A DNA stretch of 64,000 nt from Alsobacter ponti (GTDB lineage Bacteria; Pseudomonadota; Alphaproteobacteria; Rhizobiales; Beijerinckiaceae), in contig NZ_JANCLU010000020.1 in the NCBI RefSeq assembly GCF_024294805.1, positions 20,825 to 84,824 on the forward strand, written 5' to 3'. The translations under genes and the position numbers were made by a program. Under the pieces are notes generated by a model. The model did no database searches. It was given only the letters and a program-made list of their open reading frames with translations, and was not told the origin of the DNA. Below, in pieces: positions 9,115 to 18,476 of this stretch. Position 1 is the stretch's first letter. Each line of letters begins with the position of its first letter.

Positions 9115-11118
9115 TCACTCCGCCGCGATCCGCGTCGCCTCGCGCGCGCGGCGCACGTCCGGCGGGATCGCCTCGTCGGCGAGCGCCGCGATGGCGGCGT
9201 CGAGCGTCATCGACTCCTGCGCCTGCGAGCCGAGGCGGCGGATCGAGACGGTGCGCTCGGCGGCTTCCTTGCGGCCCACGGCGATGATGACCGGCGTCTT
9301 GGCCAGCGAGTGCTCGCGGACCTTGTAGCTGATCTTCTCGTTGCGCAGGTCGGCGCGGGCGCGCAGGCCCGCCGCCTTGGCGGCGGCCACCACGTCGGCG
9401 GCGTAGGGGTCGGCATCGCCGGTGATGGTACACACCACGATCTGCTCGGGCGCGAGCCACAGCGGGAAGTGTCCCGCATAGCTCTCGATGAGGATGCCGA
9501 GGAAGCGCTCCATCGAGCCGCAGATGGCGCGGTGGACCATGACGGGCTGCTTCTTCTCGCCGTCCGCGCCGATGTAGAACGCGCCGAAGCGCTCGGGCAG
9601 GTTGAAATCGACCTGCGTCGTGCCGCACTGCCAGTCCCGGCCGATCGCGTCGCGCAGCGTGTACTCGAACTTCGGCCCGTAGAACGTGCCTTCGCCCTCG
9701 TTGACGCCCGTCTTGATGCGGCCGTTCGACTCCTGCGCCATGCGGGCCAGCACCTTGCGCAGGATGTCCTCGGCGTGGTCCCACATGGCGTCGGTGCCGA
9801 CGCGCTTCTCCGGCCGGGTGGCGAGCTTGACCACCACGTCCTCAAAGCCGAAGTCGCGATAGACGCTCATCATCAGGTCGTTGATCGCCAGGCACTCGGC
9901 CTCGAGCTGGTCCTCGGTGCAGAAGATGTGGGCGTCGTCCTGCGTGAAGCCGCGCACGCGCATCAGCCCGTGCAGCGCGCCCGAGGCCTCGTAGCGATGC
10001 ACCGCGCCGAACTCGGCGAGCCGGATCGGCAGGTCGCGATAGCTCTTCAGCCCGTGCTTGAAGATCTGCACGTGGCCGGGGCAGTTCATCGGCTTGAGGG
10101 CGAAGACGCGCTGTTCGGCGGCCTCGTCCTGCGGGTTCATGAAGGCGTGCGCGGATTTCACCGCGAACATGTTCTCCTGGTACCAGCCCCAGTGGCCGGA
10201 GGTTTCCCACAGGCTCTTGTCGAGCACCTGCGGGGCGTTGACCTCGTCATAGCCGAGCGGGCCGAGCCGGCGGCGCATATAGGCGATCAGGGTCTGGAAC
10301 AGCGTCCAGCCCTTCGGATGCCAGAACACCGTGCCCGGTCCCTCTTCCTGGAAGTGGAACAGGTCCATCTCGCGGCCGAGGCGGCGGTGGTCGCGCTTCT
10401 CCGCCTCCTCGAGCTGGCGCAGATAGGCGTCGAGGTCCTCCTGCTTGGCGAAGGCGGTGGCGTAGATGCGGGTCAGCATCGGATTGTTGGAATCGCCGCG
10501 CCAGTACGCGCCGGCCACCTTCATCAGCTTGAAGGCGGAGCCGATCTTGCCGGTCGAGGTCATGTGCGGGCCGCGGCAGAGGTCGAACCAGTCGCCCTGC
10601 CGGTAGATCTTGACGTCCTGGTCCTCGGGAATGGCGTCGACCAGCTCGACCTTGAAGCTCTCGCCCTTGTCGGCGAACACCTCGCGCGCCTTGTCGCGGC
10701 TCCACACTTCCTTGGTGAACGGCTTGTCGCGCCCCACGATGGCGCGCATCTCCGCCTCGATGGCGGCGAAGTCGTCGGGCGTGAAGGGCTCGTTGCGGAA
10801 GAAGTCGTAGTAGAAGCCGTTCTCGATCACCGGGCCGATGGTGACCTGCGTGCCCGGCCACAGCGTCTGAACGGCCTCGGCCAGCACGTGGGCGGCGTCG
10901 TGGCGGATCAGCTCCAGCGCGCGCGGGTCGTCACGCGACACGAACTCGATCCTGGCGTCGCGGTCGATGGCATCGGCGAGGTCGGCGAGCTGGCCGTCCA
11001 GCGCCATCGCGACGGTGCGCTTGGCCAGCGACGGGGAAATGCCCTTGGCGATGTCGAGGCCGGTGACGCCGCGGGGAAACTCGCGCACGGCGCCGTCGGG
11101 GAAGGTGAGGTGGATCAT
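9115..11118 (-). CDS. thrS: Threonyl-tRNA synthetase
   Basis: A 667-residue class II synthetase charging tRNA-Thr. Domains in order are an N-terminal TGS domain (1-65), an editing domain with [10 protein letters not shown] and the SAD signature region (about 65-240), a catalytic core with [34 protein letters not shown] (motif 2) and [18 protein letters not shown] (motif 3), and an anticodon-binding domain (about 560-660). Zn ligands fit Cys in MNCPGH plus later His residues. The ATG at 11118 is preferred over an in-frame codon at 11136 because GGAGAT lies just upstream and homologues start with MIHLTFPDG. It is downstream of yidD on the same strand. Confidence 0.98.
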   Translation of the reverse strand: MIHLTFPDGAVREFPRGVTGLDIAKGISPSLAKRTVAMALDGQLADLADAIDRDARIEFVSRDDPRALELIRHDAAHVLAEAVQTLWPGTQVTIGPVIENGFYYDFFRNEPFTPDDFAAIEAEMRAIVGRDKPFTKEVWSRDKAREVFADKGESFKVELVDAIPEDQDVKIYRQGDWFDLCRGPHMTSTGKIGSAFKLMKVAGAYWRGDSNNPMLTRIYATAFAKQEDLDAYLRQLEEAEKRDHRRLGREMDLFHFQEEGPGTVFWHPKGWTLFQTLIAYMRRRLGPLGYDEVNAPQVLDKSLWETSGHWGWYQENMFAVKSAHAFMNPQDEAAEQRVFALKPMNCPGHVQIFKHGLKSYRDLPIRLAEFGAVHRYEASGALHGLMRVRGFTQDDAHIFCTEDQLEAECLAINDLMMSVYRDFGFEDVVVKLATRPEKRVGTDAMWDHAEDILRKVLARMAQESNGRIKTGVNEGEGTFYGPKFEYTLRDAIGRDWQCGTTQVDFNLPERFGAFYIGADGEKKQPVMVHRAICGSMERFLGILIESYAGHFPLWLAPEQIVVCTITGDADPYAADVVAAAKAAGLRARADLRNEKISYKVREHSLAKTPVIIAVGRKEAAERTVSIRRLGSQAQESMTLDAAIAALADEAIPPDVRRAREATRIAAE

Positions 11119-11184
11119 GCTCGATCTCCGGCTCACTCCTGCAAACAGGTGCAGGTAAGTCGTTTGGGGCGGACGGAAATGGCG

Positions 11185-11649
11185 TCAGGGGGACCGCGGC
11201 GCGCCGCCGTCGCCCGGTCCGGCCGCCTCGCAGGCGAAGGGAGGGCGCTCGTTGACGCCGCGCCATCGCCCGTAGCGCCACGGTCTATACCACGCGCTCC
11301 CCTCCGGCAACGTGGCCGGGACGAAATCGAGGCCGCTCGTTCCCCACGGGTTGCAGCGGCAGATTCGCGCCGCCCCCATCCATCCTCCGGCCCAGATCCC
11401 GTGCCGCGCCATGGCCTCCTCGGTGTACTCGGAACAGGTCGGCAGATGCCGGCACTGGCGGCCGATCAGCGCCGAAAGCGTGTAGCGATAGGCGCGCAGG
11501 AGGATGGCGGCAAGCGTCAGTCCCGGCCGCGAGAACGGGGCACGGAAGGGGGAAAGATGACCGCTTGGTAAACTCTCCTCTTGCCGCGCGGCCTCGGGTG
11601 AGACACTATTGCGCCGCGATTTGTCATGATTTCTCAAGGCCCGCTTCAC
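11185..11649 (-). CDS. yidD: Membrane protein insertion efficiency factor YidD
   Basis: A protein of up to 154 residues of the YidD family, which associates with the YidC/Sec insertion machinery at the inner membrane. The diagnostic segment is YRYTLSALIGRQCRHLPTCS followed by EYTEEAMARHG and CRCNPWG. The reading frame opens with GTG at 11649, which has only a poorly spaced GGGAG. No in-frame ATG occurs before the core, so the true start is uncertain and about 45 N-terminal residues may be extra or disordered. The C-terminal Gly/Pro/Arg-rich tail is usual for the group. It precedes thrS on the same strand with a gap of 66 bases. Confidence 0.88.
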   Translation of the reverse strand: MKRALRNHDKSRRNSVSPEAARQEESLPSGHLSPFRAPFSRPGLTLAAILLRAYRYTLSALIGRQCRHLPTCSEYTEEAMARHGIWAGGWMGAARICRCNPWGTSGLDFVPATLPEGSAWYRPWRYGRWRGVNERPPFACEAAGPGDGGAPRSP

Positions 11650-11769
11650 TCTCCCGGCGCTAGTTTAGGCGCTTGCATCGGCCAGAATGGTTGGTTATGT
11701 CGGCGTTCCGCCCGTGGTTAGCCTCGCCGGACCGGAGGTCCGAAGGCGCGTAACGGAGCAAACAGTTTG

Positions 11770-12609
11770 ATGGTGTACCGCCTTCCTCGTAGCCGCGCAC
11801 GTCTGTTCGTTGCGGCCCTGGCGTCAAGCGTCGCGACCGCCGCAGTGGCCGGATCGGCGTCGAATCCCCCCGCCGAGCAGCCCTATGGGTGGCTGCTCAC
11901 GGTGAAGGGCAATGTGCTGGTGTCGCCGGAGTTTCCGGGCGCCGACTCCTATTCCTTCATCGCCTATCCGTCGCTGAGCCTGCGCCGCGCCGGCACGGCG
12001 GAAGGGTTCAACGCGCCGGACGACGGCATCAGCCTCGCCCTGTTCGGAAATTCGAGCTGGTCGGCGGGCCTCGTCGGCCGCTACCAGACGGGCCGCTACT
12101 CGGGCGACGACCGCAAGCTCACCGGCCTGCACGACGCCCGCTGGGCGGTGGAGCCGGGCCTGTTCGCCGAATACTGGCCGCTGCAGGACACGGTCCGCCT
12201 GCGCGGCGAGATGCGATTCGGCCTCAACGGCTACAACGGCCTGGTCGGCAATCTCTCGCTCGACTACGTCCATCGCGTCGGCAAGTTCGTCATTTCCGGC
12301 GGCCCGCGCATGGCCATCTCCGGCACCGACTACATGGTGACGTATTTCGGCGTGACCGCGCAGGACGCGCTCAACAACGCCGCCGTCACCGCCTACAAGC
12401 CCGACGCCGGCATCAAGTCGGTCGGTCTGGCCGCCGCCGCCACCTACAAGTGGAACGAGAGCTGGGCGACCACCGTCAACGCCGGCTACGACCGCCTCGT
12501 CGGCAGCGCCGCCGACAGCCCGATCGTCAAGAACCTCGGCACGTCCAACCAGTTCACCTTCGGGGCGAGCGCCAGCTACACCTTCCCGCTGGGCTACGCC
12601 GAGCGCTGA
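11770..12609 (+). CDS. MipA/OmpV family outer membrane protein
   Basis: A 279-residue outer-membrane beta-barrel. The signal peptide is residues 1-28 (ending VATAAVAGSA). The mature part has alternating polar/hydrophobic strands, the family start WLLTVKGNVLVSPEFPGAD, YPSLSLRR, and a C-terminal strand SASYTFPLGY. MipA in E. coli scaffolds murein enzymes; many relatives are simply barrel proteins of unknown cargo. A TTG at 11767 is immediately in front of the ATG at 11770; GGAG at 11755-11758 could serve either. It is transcribed alone and ends at a strong terminator shared with the convergent CoA-lyase gene. Confidence 0.88.
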   Translation: MVYRLPRSRARLFVAALASSVATAAVAGSASNPPAEQPYGWLLTVKGNVLVSPEFPGADSYSFIAYPSLSLRRAGTAEGFNAPDDGISLALFGNSSWSAGLVGRYQTGRYSGDDRKLTGLHDARWAVEPGLFAEYWPLQDTVRLRGEMRFGLNGYNGLVGNLSLDYVHRVGKFVISGGPRMAISGTDYMVTYFGVTAQDALNNAAVTAYKPDAGIKSVGLAAAATYKWNESWATTVNAGYDRLVGSAADSPIVKNLGTSNQFTFGASASYTFPLGYAER

Positions 12610-12677
12610 GTCGACTCGCCCGCTCGGTTCCGCCGAGCGCCGGAGCGATACTCTTCCGGACGGCCATTCGGGCCGCC

Positions 12678-12709
12678 AAAACCCCGAACCGCCCGGTTCG
12701 GGGTTTTTT
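12678..12709. terminator. Bidirectional Rho-independent terminator
   Basis: A perfect 13-bp stem (AAAACCCCGAACC pairing with GGTTCGGGGTTTT) with a GCCC loop, followed by T on the plus strand and preceded by A, so it reads as a terminator from both sides. It lies exactly between the convergent MipA-like gene and the CoA-lyase gene. Confidence 0.93.
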
Positions 12710-12720
12710 CGTGCGCCGTC

Positions 12721-13587
12721 TCAGCGAACCCTGGCGAGCACGCCGAGGGCGCGCCGCAGATGGGGGCGGTCCAGCATCTCGCCGTCGAGCCCGATCACGC
12801 CGGCCCCCGGCTGGGCCTCGAACAGGGCGACGATGCGGCGGGCGCGCTCGACCGCCTCGGGGGAGGGCGTGAACGCCTCGTTGATCACCGCGACCTGCGC
12901 CGGATGGATCGCCATCTTGCCGGTAAACCCGTCGCGCCGCGCCGCCGCGCACTCCGCCCGCAGGCCCGCCTCGTCGCGGAAATTGGTGAAGACGGTGTCG
13001 ATCGCCGCCACGCCCGCCGCCTGCGCGGCGAAGATGGAGAGGGCGCGGGCCAGCCGATAGGGGTCGGCGTAGCTTCCGTCGTCGAGGCGGTTGGTTTCCG
13101 CCCCCAGGTCGGCCGAGAGATCCTCCGCGCCCCAGGTCAACCCGGCGAGACGATGGCTCGCCCCGGCATAGCTGCCCATGTTGAAGATCGAGGCGGCGGT
13201 CTCGGTGGCGATGGCCAGGATGCGCGTGCCGCCGTCGTCGAGCCCTTGCTCGGCCTCGCGCACCGCGAGCTTGGCGGCGAGATGCTGGACGTCCGCCCCG
13301 GAAACCGACTTGGGCAGCACGACGCCGTCCGGCGCGGCTTCCATCACCGCGTCGAGGTCGGCGTCGGCGAGGCCGCTGCCGAGCGCGTTGACTCGCACAT
13401 AGAGCAGCGGGCGGTCCTCCGCCCCGCGCGCCGCCGCGATGAAGTCGCGCACGGTGTCGCGCGCCGCCGCCTTGTGGTCCGACGCGACCGAATCCTCGAG
13501 GTCGATCAGCAGCACGTCGGCGTCGCCGCCCAGCGCCTTTTCGAGCTTGCGGGGGCTGTCGCCCGGCACGAACAGGAGCGAGCGCAT
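12721..13587 (-). CDS. HpcH/HpaI aldolase / citrate lyase beta-like CoA ester lyase
   Basis: A 288-residue TIM-barrel protein of the CitE/malyl-CoA lyase group, which cleaves or hydrolyses 3-hydroxyacyl-CoA thioesters such as malyl-CoA or methylmalyl-CoA. Key features are RSLLFVPGDSPRKLEKAL at the N-terminus, DLEDSV (metal Asp/Glu), VVLPKS, TETAASIFNM (metal Glu), the WGAEDLSADLG loop and KMAIHPAQV. The start is two bases after the MaoC-like gene's stop, so they are co-transcribed. A CoA-lyase next to a MaoC hydratase suggests the mesaconyl/methylmalyl-CoA step of a dicarboxylate pathway. The exact thioester cannot be read from sequence. Confidence 0.9.
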   Translation of the reverse strand: MRSLLFVPGDSPRKLEKALGGDADVLLIDLEDSVASDHKAAARDTVRDFIAAARGAEDRPLLYVRVNALGSGLADADLDAVMEAAPDGVVLPKSVSGADVQHLAAKLAVREAEQGLDDGGTRILAIATETAASIFNMGSYAGASHRLAGLTWGAEDLSADLGAETNRLDDGSYADPYRLARALSIFAAQAAGVAAIDTVFTNFRDEAGLRAECAAARRDGFTGKMAIHPAQVAVINEAFTPSPEAVERARRIVALFEAQPGAGVIGLDGEMLDRPHLRRALGVLARVR

Positions 13588-13588
13588 G

Positions 13589-14098
13589 TCAGGCGGGGCG
13601 CTTGAGGATGAAGGCCTGCCGGCGGCACTCGGCCACCAGCGTCCCGTCCTGCTTGTAGGCGCGGTGGAGGAATTCGACGATGCCGGCGTCCGGCCGTGAC
13701 TTCGACTCGCGCTTGCCCAGGATCTCGGTCGTGGAGCGCACCGTGTCGCCCTCGAAGAGCGGGCCGGGGAACTTGACCTCGTGCATGCCGAGATTGGCGA
13801 TGGTGGTGCCGACCGTGAGGTCGTTGACGGACATGCCGATCATCAGGCCCAGCGTGAACAGCGAGTTCATCAGCGGCTGGCCCCATTGCGTTTCCTTGGC
13901 GCAGAACTCCGCGTCGATGTGCAGCGGCTGCGGGTTCAGCGTCATGTTGGAGAACAGCATGTTGTCCATCTGCGTCACGGTGCGCCGCAGCCGGTGTTCG
14001 TAGAGCACGCCGGGCTCGAAATCGTCGAAATAGAGCCCGCCGCGCGGGTGGCGGCGGTCATCGGGATGCGGGGAGCCCTTCGTGGTCGCTGCGCTCAT
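13589..14098 (-). CDS. MaoC-family dehydratase (mesaconyl-CoA hydratase-like)
   Basis: A 169-residue hot-dog fold protein. LYFDDFEPGVLYEHRLRRTV is the typical N-terminus; NPQPLHIDAEFC holds the hydratase Asp/His region, and the rest (GLMIGMSVNDL, GMHEVKFPGPLFEGDTV) is characteristic of MaoC hydratases acting on branched or dicarboxylic enoyl-CoAs. It probably hydrates an enoyl-CoA whose product is cleaved by the downstream CoA-lyase. GAGG lies eight bases before the ATG. It is the first gene of the pair. Confidence 0.88.
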   Translation of the reverse strand: MSAATTKGSPHPDDRRHPRGGLYFDDFEPGVLYEHRLRRTVTQMDNMLFSNMTLNPQPLHIDAEFCAKETQWGQPLMNSLFTLGLMIGMSVNDLTVGTTIANLGMHEVKFPGPLFEGDTVRSTTEILGKRESKSRPDAGIVEFLHRAYKQDGTLVAECRRQAFILKRPA

Positions 14099-14380
14099 CG
14101 GTGAACCTCGTTGCTGAAGGCGTGAAGGGTGACCGGGTCAGGGCGCGGCGGCAAGGCCCCGGCGACGGCGTCGCGCCGCCACGCCGCTTCCGTGCCGGCG
14201 AGAATGGCACAAGCATCGCGCTCCGCCGTCATGCTCCCGCCAAGTCTCCGCGACCTCGCGTCACCGTCAATGAGGCATTCGGCAGGTCTTTCAAGCCGTT
14301 CCGGAGGGCGGCGCTAACCAATCGTTTACCATAAAAGCCGAAGCTTTGCGGGCGCGCCCCTCGGGCGGCCCGGAGTTTCC

Positions 14381-15409
14381 ATGTTCCTCTTCACCACGCC
14401 CCCGTCCGCTCCGGAAACCCGGTCGCAGAGCCCGGTGCTCGATGCGATCCGTGGTGGATCGGAGCGCACCGGCGCGGATTTCGACTACCTGATGAAGACG
14501 GCCCAGCGCGAATCGTCGCTCGATCCGCAGGCCCGCGCCTCGACCTCCAGCGCCAGCGGATTGTTCCAGTTCGTGGAGCAGACCTGGCTCGGGCTGGTGA
14601 AGGGGACGGGGGCGCAGCACGGCCTGTCCGGCTTCGCCGGGGCGATCGCCGAGACCAGGTCCGGGCGCTACGAGGTTTCCGATCCCGCGACCAGGGCGCA
14701 GATTCTCGCGCTGCGCGGCGACCCCGCCGTCGCCTCCGTGATGGCGGGCGAGCTGACGCGGCGCAACGAGGCGAGCCTCGCGGCCGCGCTTGGCCGCGCC
14801 CCGACCCAGGGCGAACTCTACATCGCGCACGTGCTCGGCGCGTCGGGCGGCGCCGACCTCATCCGCCGCGCCGCCGCGAACCCCGGCGCAAGCGCCGCCG
14901 CCGCCTTCCCGGAGGCCGCGCAGGCCAACCGCGCCATCTTCTTCGACAAGAGCGGGCGGCCCCGGGGCGTCGGCGAGGTCCACTCATTGCTGGCGGGCGG
15001 GGTGGAGCGGCTGGCCGTGCCGGCGGTCGCGCAGCTCAAGAGCGACCCGTCCACCTGGCTCGGCGCGACGCAGGCCCCGCTCGCCACCGCCTATGTGGAG
15101 CAGGACGGCCCGGCCATCCATTCGCTGTTCCGCACCGAGGGGCGCCGCGGGCCGCTGAACGAGACCGTCCGGCGACTGTGGGGCGGCGCGCCCGCCGCCG
15201 CCGTGGCGGCCGATCCGGTGCGTTTCTTCCCGCGCACGGCGTCGTCAGCCGTCGTTCCCGCCGAGTCTCCCGAAGACGGCGCGCGCCCGGCTTCCGTTCC
15301 CCTGCCGCCCGAGCGCCCGCGCGACCTCGGCCGGACCCACCCAGGTCGGTCCCTTGGCGCCTCGCGCGGCCCGCTCGACCTGACGACTTTCCTCCAGCCG
15401 AAGGTGTGA
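14381..15409 (+). CDS. Lytic transglycosylase (SLT domain) protein
   Basis: A 342-residue protein whose N-terminal part (about 25-185) is a soluble lytic transglycosylase domain cleaving the MurNAc-GlcNAc bond of peptidoglycan. The catalytic Glu44 sits in AQRESSLDP, followed by SASGLFQFVEQTWL, the classical SLT signature. The C-terminal 150 residues are low-complexity, Pro/Arg-rich and unordered. No clear signal peptide is seen, although the N-terminus MFLFTT is hydrophobic; in Hyphomicrobiales, similar enzymes occur near flagellar or DUF2336 genes. CGGAG is five bases before the ATG. The DUF2336 gene starts two bases after its stop, so they are coupled. Confidence 0.88.
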   Translation: MFLFTTPPSAPETRSQSPVLDAIRGGSERTGADFDYLMKTAQRESSLDPQARASTSSASGLFQFVEQTWLGLVKGTGAQHGLSGFAGAIAETRSGRYEVSDPATRAQILALRGDPAVASVMAGELTRRNEASLAAALGRAPTQGELYIAHVLGASGGADLIRRAAANPGASAAAAFPEAAQANRAIFFDKSGRPRGVGEVHSLLAGGVERLAVPAVAQLKSDPSTWLGATQAPLATAYVEQDGPAIHSLFRTEGRRGPLNETVRRLWGGAPAAAVAADPVRFFPRTASSAVVPAESPEDGARPASVPLPPERPRDLGRTHPGRSLGASRGPLDLTTFLQPKV

Positions 15410-15411
15410 CC

Positions 15412-16869
15412 ATGCTCGTGCGCCGCTTTCTCGCCTGGGTCGACACCGCGCCCGCCGAGGCGCGCGCCAGCGCCATCGCGGCGCTCGCCCGCGCCTACAT
15501 CGCCGGCGACATGGAGCCGGAGGAGCGCGGCGAGGCGGAGAAGGCGCTGACCCTGATGCTCGACGACCCCGAGCCGGCCGTGCGGCGCGCCATGGCCGTC
15601 ACGCTCGCCTCGTCGCCGGAAGCTCCGCGGCACGTCGCCTCGGGCCTCGCGGCCGACGCCGACGGCTCGGTGGCGGCCCCGGTGCTGGCCGAGTCCCCGC
15701 TGCTGGGCGAGGCCGAACTGATCGAGCGCGTCGCGACCGGCGACGCTGCCGCGCAGGAAGCCATCGCGTCGCGCGCCCGCATCGCCGCGCCGCTGGCGGC
15801 CGCCATCGCGGAAGTGGCGGAGCCGAGCGCGCTGGCGAGGCTTGCCGGCAATCCCGGCGCGTCGATCCTCGATTTCTCGCTGACGCGCATGGCCGAGCGC
15901 GCCGGCGGCGACCCCTGCGTCCGCGCGGCGCTGGAGGCGCGGGGCGACCTGCCAGTGGCGGCGAAGCACCTTCTCGCCTTGCAGGACGCGGCGGGGCTCG
16001 GCCGCGACGAGGTCGAGCGCGCCACGATCGACCTCGCCCGGCAGTCGCCCGCGACGGAGCTGCGCGACTTCGCGCGACATCTGCGCCGCTCCGGGCAGCT
16101 CACCGCGTCGCTTCTGTTGCGCGGGCTGATCGTCGGCGAGACGCGGCTGTTCGCGCACGCGCTGGCGGAGCTGTCGGGACAGGACGCGCGACGCGTCGCC
16201 GGGCTGATGGCCGAGCCCGGCGCGGAAGGCTTCGCGGCGCTCTATGCCGCCGCCGGACTGCCCGAGAGCCTGCGCCCCGCCATCCTCGCGTCTCTCTCCG
16301 CGCGGCGGGAGCTCGACCCGGACGGGCTGCTCGACGACCCCGGCATCGTCCGCGCCATCGTGGCGCGCGCCGCCGCCGAGGCGGCCGACGAGGACCTGCT
16401 GGGACTGCTGCACCGGCTCGACGCCGACGCGGCGCGCGCCGAGGCGCGGCTGGCCGCGCAGGCGCTTCGCGATCAGCAGGCGAGCGCGGCGCAGGCGCTG
16501 CTGCCGCCGACCTCCGCGAACGAGGACGAGCCTCTTCCGGCGAGCGAAACGGCGGCGGAGGCCGCTGCCGACGATCTCCCCGAGGCCGACGCGGCGACGA
16601 TGCCCGCCCTCGAACCGGAACCCCTCGTTGCCGCCGAGGAGGCCCCCGCGCGAACGGGAGATTCCCTCTACGCTGCTCTCGTCGAGCGCATTCTGGCGGG
16701 ACGGTCCTGGGTCGCGCCGAGCGCCACGAGCGCCGTGGCGCTGGACGGGGAGGTGCTGCCGGCGCAGGCGGGCGGCTCGGGCGGCGACACGCCCACGCCG
16801 ATCTGGGGCCCGCCCTTCGCCGGCGCGGAGGACGAGGACGCCGAGCGCAAGGAAACCCTGGCGGCCTGA
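15412..16869 (+). CDS. DUF2336 domain-containing protein
   Basis: A 485-residue, Ala/Leu-rich, mostly alpha-helical protein of the alphaproteobacterial DUF2336 family, whose molecular function is unknown. The first 370 or so residues read as HEAT-like helical pairs (for example MLVRRFLAWVDTAPAEARAS and repeated VASGLAADAD-type turns). A Glu/Ala-rich linker follows (about 375-425), then a short conserved C-terminal segment ending WGPPFAG. No signal peptide or membrane helix is seen. It follows the lytic transglycosylase with a two-base gap. I have not assigned a role. Confidence 0.85.
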   Translation: MLVRRFLAWVDTAPAEARASAIAALARAYIAGDMEPEERGEAEKALTLMLDDPEPAVRRAMAVTLASSPEAPRHVASGLAADADGSVAAPVLAESPLLGEAELIERVATGDAAAQEAIASRARIAAPLAAAIAEVAEPSALARLAGNPGASILDFSLTRMAERAGGDPCVRAALEARGDLPVAAKHLLALQDAAGLGRDEVERATIDLARQSPATELRDFARHLRRSGQLTASLLLRGLIVGETRLFAHALAELSGQDARRVAGLMAEPGAEGFAALYAAAGLPESLRPAILASLSARRELDPDGLLDDPGIVRAIVARAAAEAADEDLLGLLHRLDADAARAEARLAAQALRDQQASAAQALLPPTSANEDEPLPASETAAEAAADDLPEADAATMPALEPEPLVAAEEAPARTGDSLYAALVERILAGRSWVAPSATSAVALDGEVLPAQAGGSGGDTPTPIWGPPFAGAEDEDAERKETLAA

Positions 16870-16873
16870 GCGT

Positions 16874-17644
16874 TCAGTAGCCGAACTGCTCCAGCAAGAT
16901 CCGCTCCTCGAGGCTGTGCCCGGGGTCGTGCAGCATCACGAGGTCGACCGTGCGGTCCATCGCGATGTCGACGCGCAGCACGTTGCGGTACTCGAAATGG
17001 TCCGCGACCGCGCTGACCGGGCGCTTCTCGTGCTCCAGCACGTCGATGGAGATGCGGGCGCGATCCGGCAGCAGCGCGCCGCGCCAGCGGCGGGGCCGGA
17101 ACGCGGAAATCGGCGTCAGCGCCAGCAGCGGCGCGTTCAGCGGCAGGATCGGGCCGTTGGCGGACAGGTTATAGGCGGTCGAGCCCGCCGGCGTGGCGAC
17201 CATCACCCCGTCCGCCGCCAGTTCGCCGAGGCGCGTCTTGCCGTCGATGCTGATGCGCAGCTTCGCCGCCTGGTAGGATTGGCGCAGCAGCGAGACCTCG
17301 TTGATGGCGCGCGCCGTGTGGGCGACGCCGCTGGCGTCCGTCGCCACCATCAGCAGCGGATGGACGATGCTGCGCTCCGCGCCTTCCAGCCGGTCAACCA
17401 GCCCGTCCGGCTGGTATTCGTTCATCAGGAAGCCGACCGACCCCCGGTTCATCCCGTAGATCGGCTTGCCGCTGCCCATGAAGCGGTGGAGCGTCTGCAG
17501 CATCAGCCCGTCGCCGCCGAGCGCCACGATGACGTCGGCCTCCTCGACTTGCGCGTCGCCGTAGCGCTGGCGCAGCAGCGCGCCGGCGTCCATCGCCTCC
17601 TCGGTGTCGCTGGTGACGAAGGCGATGCGGGCAAATCGACGCAT
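16874..17644 (-). CDS. nadK: NAD kinase
   Basis: A 256-residue cytoplasmic enzyme that phosphorylates NAD to NADP. The GGDG motif is at 43-46 ([14 protein letters not shown]), the NE motif is in [11 protein letters not shown], and the glycine-rich [15 protein letters not shown] loop binds substrate. Length and layout match alphaproteobacterial NadK. It is convergent with the DUF2336 gene, with a four-base gap. There is no evidence of a co-transcribed partner. Confidence 0.96.
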   Translation of the reverse strand: MRRFARIAFVTSDTEEAMDAGALLRQRYGDAQVEEADVIVALGGDGLMLQTLHRFMGSGKPIYGMNRGSVGFLMNEYQPDGLVDRLEGAERSIVHPLLMVATDASGVAHTARAINEVSLLRQSYQAAKLRISIDGKTRLGELAADGVMVATPAGSTAYNLSANGPILPLNAPLLALTPISAFRPRRWRGALLPDRARISIDVLEHEKRPVSAVADHFEYRNVLRVDIAMDRTVDLVMLHDPGHSLEERILLEQFGY

Positions 17645-17739
17645 GGGTTTCGCGGCTCGGGCGCCGACGCCCGGCGCGCGCCATCCTTAGCACGGAACGG
17701 CCCGGCGCGCGCGAGCCCCCGGCCCAGCCGAAGGTCGGG

Positions 17740-18321
17740 CTAGCGGAACAATTCGGGCCGGCGCAGGCGCAGGCTGGCGACGAGGAGCGCGGTCTTCATG
17801 TCGGCGATGTCGCCGGAATCGACTCGCGCGGCGAGGTCGGCCAGCGCGACCTCGTGGACGACGATCTGCTCGTGCTCGCCGGCGAGGCCGCCGCCCGCGC
17901 CGGTGCGCTGCCCGTCGCCGTAGGGCGCGAGGAACATGTGGATCTTCTCGGTGGAGATGCCGGGCGAGGCCCACAGGGCGGCCACGGGCTCCAGCGCCTC
18001 CAGTTCCACGCCGGTCTCCTCCTGGGCCTCGCGGCGGGCGCAGGCGGCGGGGTCCTCGCCGTCCTCCAGGATGCCGGCCGGGGCCTCCAGCAGCAGCGGC
18101 GGGCCGCCGGCGCTGAGGATGGCGGGGCGGGCCTGCTCGACCAGCAGCGCGACGCGCCGCGCCGGGTCGTAGGGCAGCACGGCCACGGCGTCGCCATGGT
18201 CCTCCACCTCGCGGCTGACCACCGAACCGTCGGCGAGGCGCACGCGCACGATGCGAAAGCTCGACCAGCCTTCATGGACGGTGCGGGCGTCGAGGATTGT
18301 CGCGGTCATTGTCGCGGTCAT
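17740..18321 (-). CDS. NUDIX hydrolase (ADP-ribose pyrophosphatase-like)
   Basis: A 193-residue NUDIX protein, with the box at residues 83-105 (G followed by E89 and REAQEETG), so all metal-binding Glu residues are present. The pattern VLPYDPARRVALLVEQARPA and the Pro-rich MFLAPYGD region resemble the NudF/ADP-ribose pyrophosphatase group; substrates could be ADP-ribose or another nucleoside diphosphate sugar. Two ATGs lie at 18321 and 18309 (MTATMTATI); either may be used. It is the downstream partner of the Gfo/Idh gene on the same strand, 155 bases away. Confidence 0.9.
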   Translation of the reverse strand: MTATMTATILDARTVHEGWSSFRIVRVRLADGSVVSREVEDHGDAVAVLPYDPARRVALLVEQARPAILSAGGPPLLLEAPAGILEDGEDPAACARREAQEETGVELEALEPVAALWASPGISTEKIHMFLAPYGDGQRTGAGGGLAGEHEQIVVHEVALADLAARVDSGDIADMKTALLVASLRLRRPELFR

Positions 18322-18476
18322 GGCGTCTCCGGCGGCGAGAGGGCGGGGCGATCGTGGCCGAAGGATTCCAGCGCGGCGTGTCCGCTTCATGGACACGGCA
18401 AGGCGGCCCCGCGACGCGTCGTCGCAAGAACGGGGGCAGGCGCGCGGGCCCGTCCCCGCCGGCAGGCCGGGCCGGC

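Noticed and set aside
11119-11184. T-box or other leader riboswitch in front of thrS.
   Set aside because: The gap to yidD is only 66 bases, has no T-box sequence, and alphaproteobacteria generally lack T-boxes; only a short CCTGC/GCAGG stem is seen.
14101-14334. Small plus-strand frame between the MaoC gene and the transglycosylase gene.
   Set aside because: No ribosome site, no family resemblance and Arg/Pro-rich composition; it is probably noncoding promoter region.
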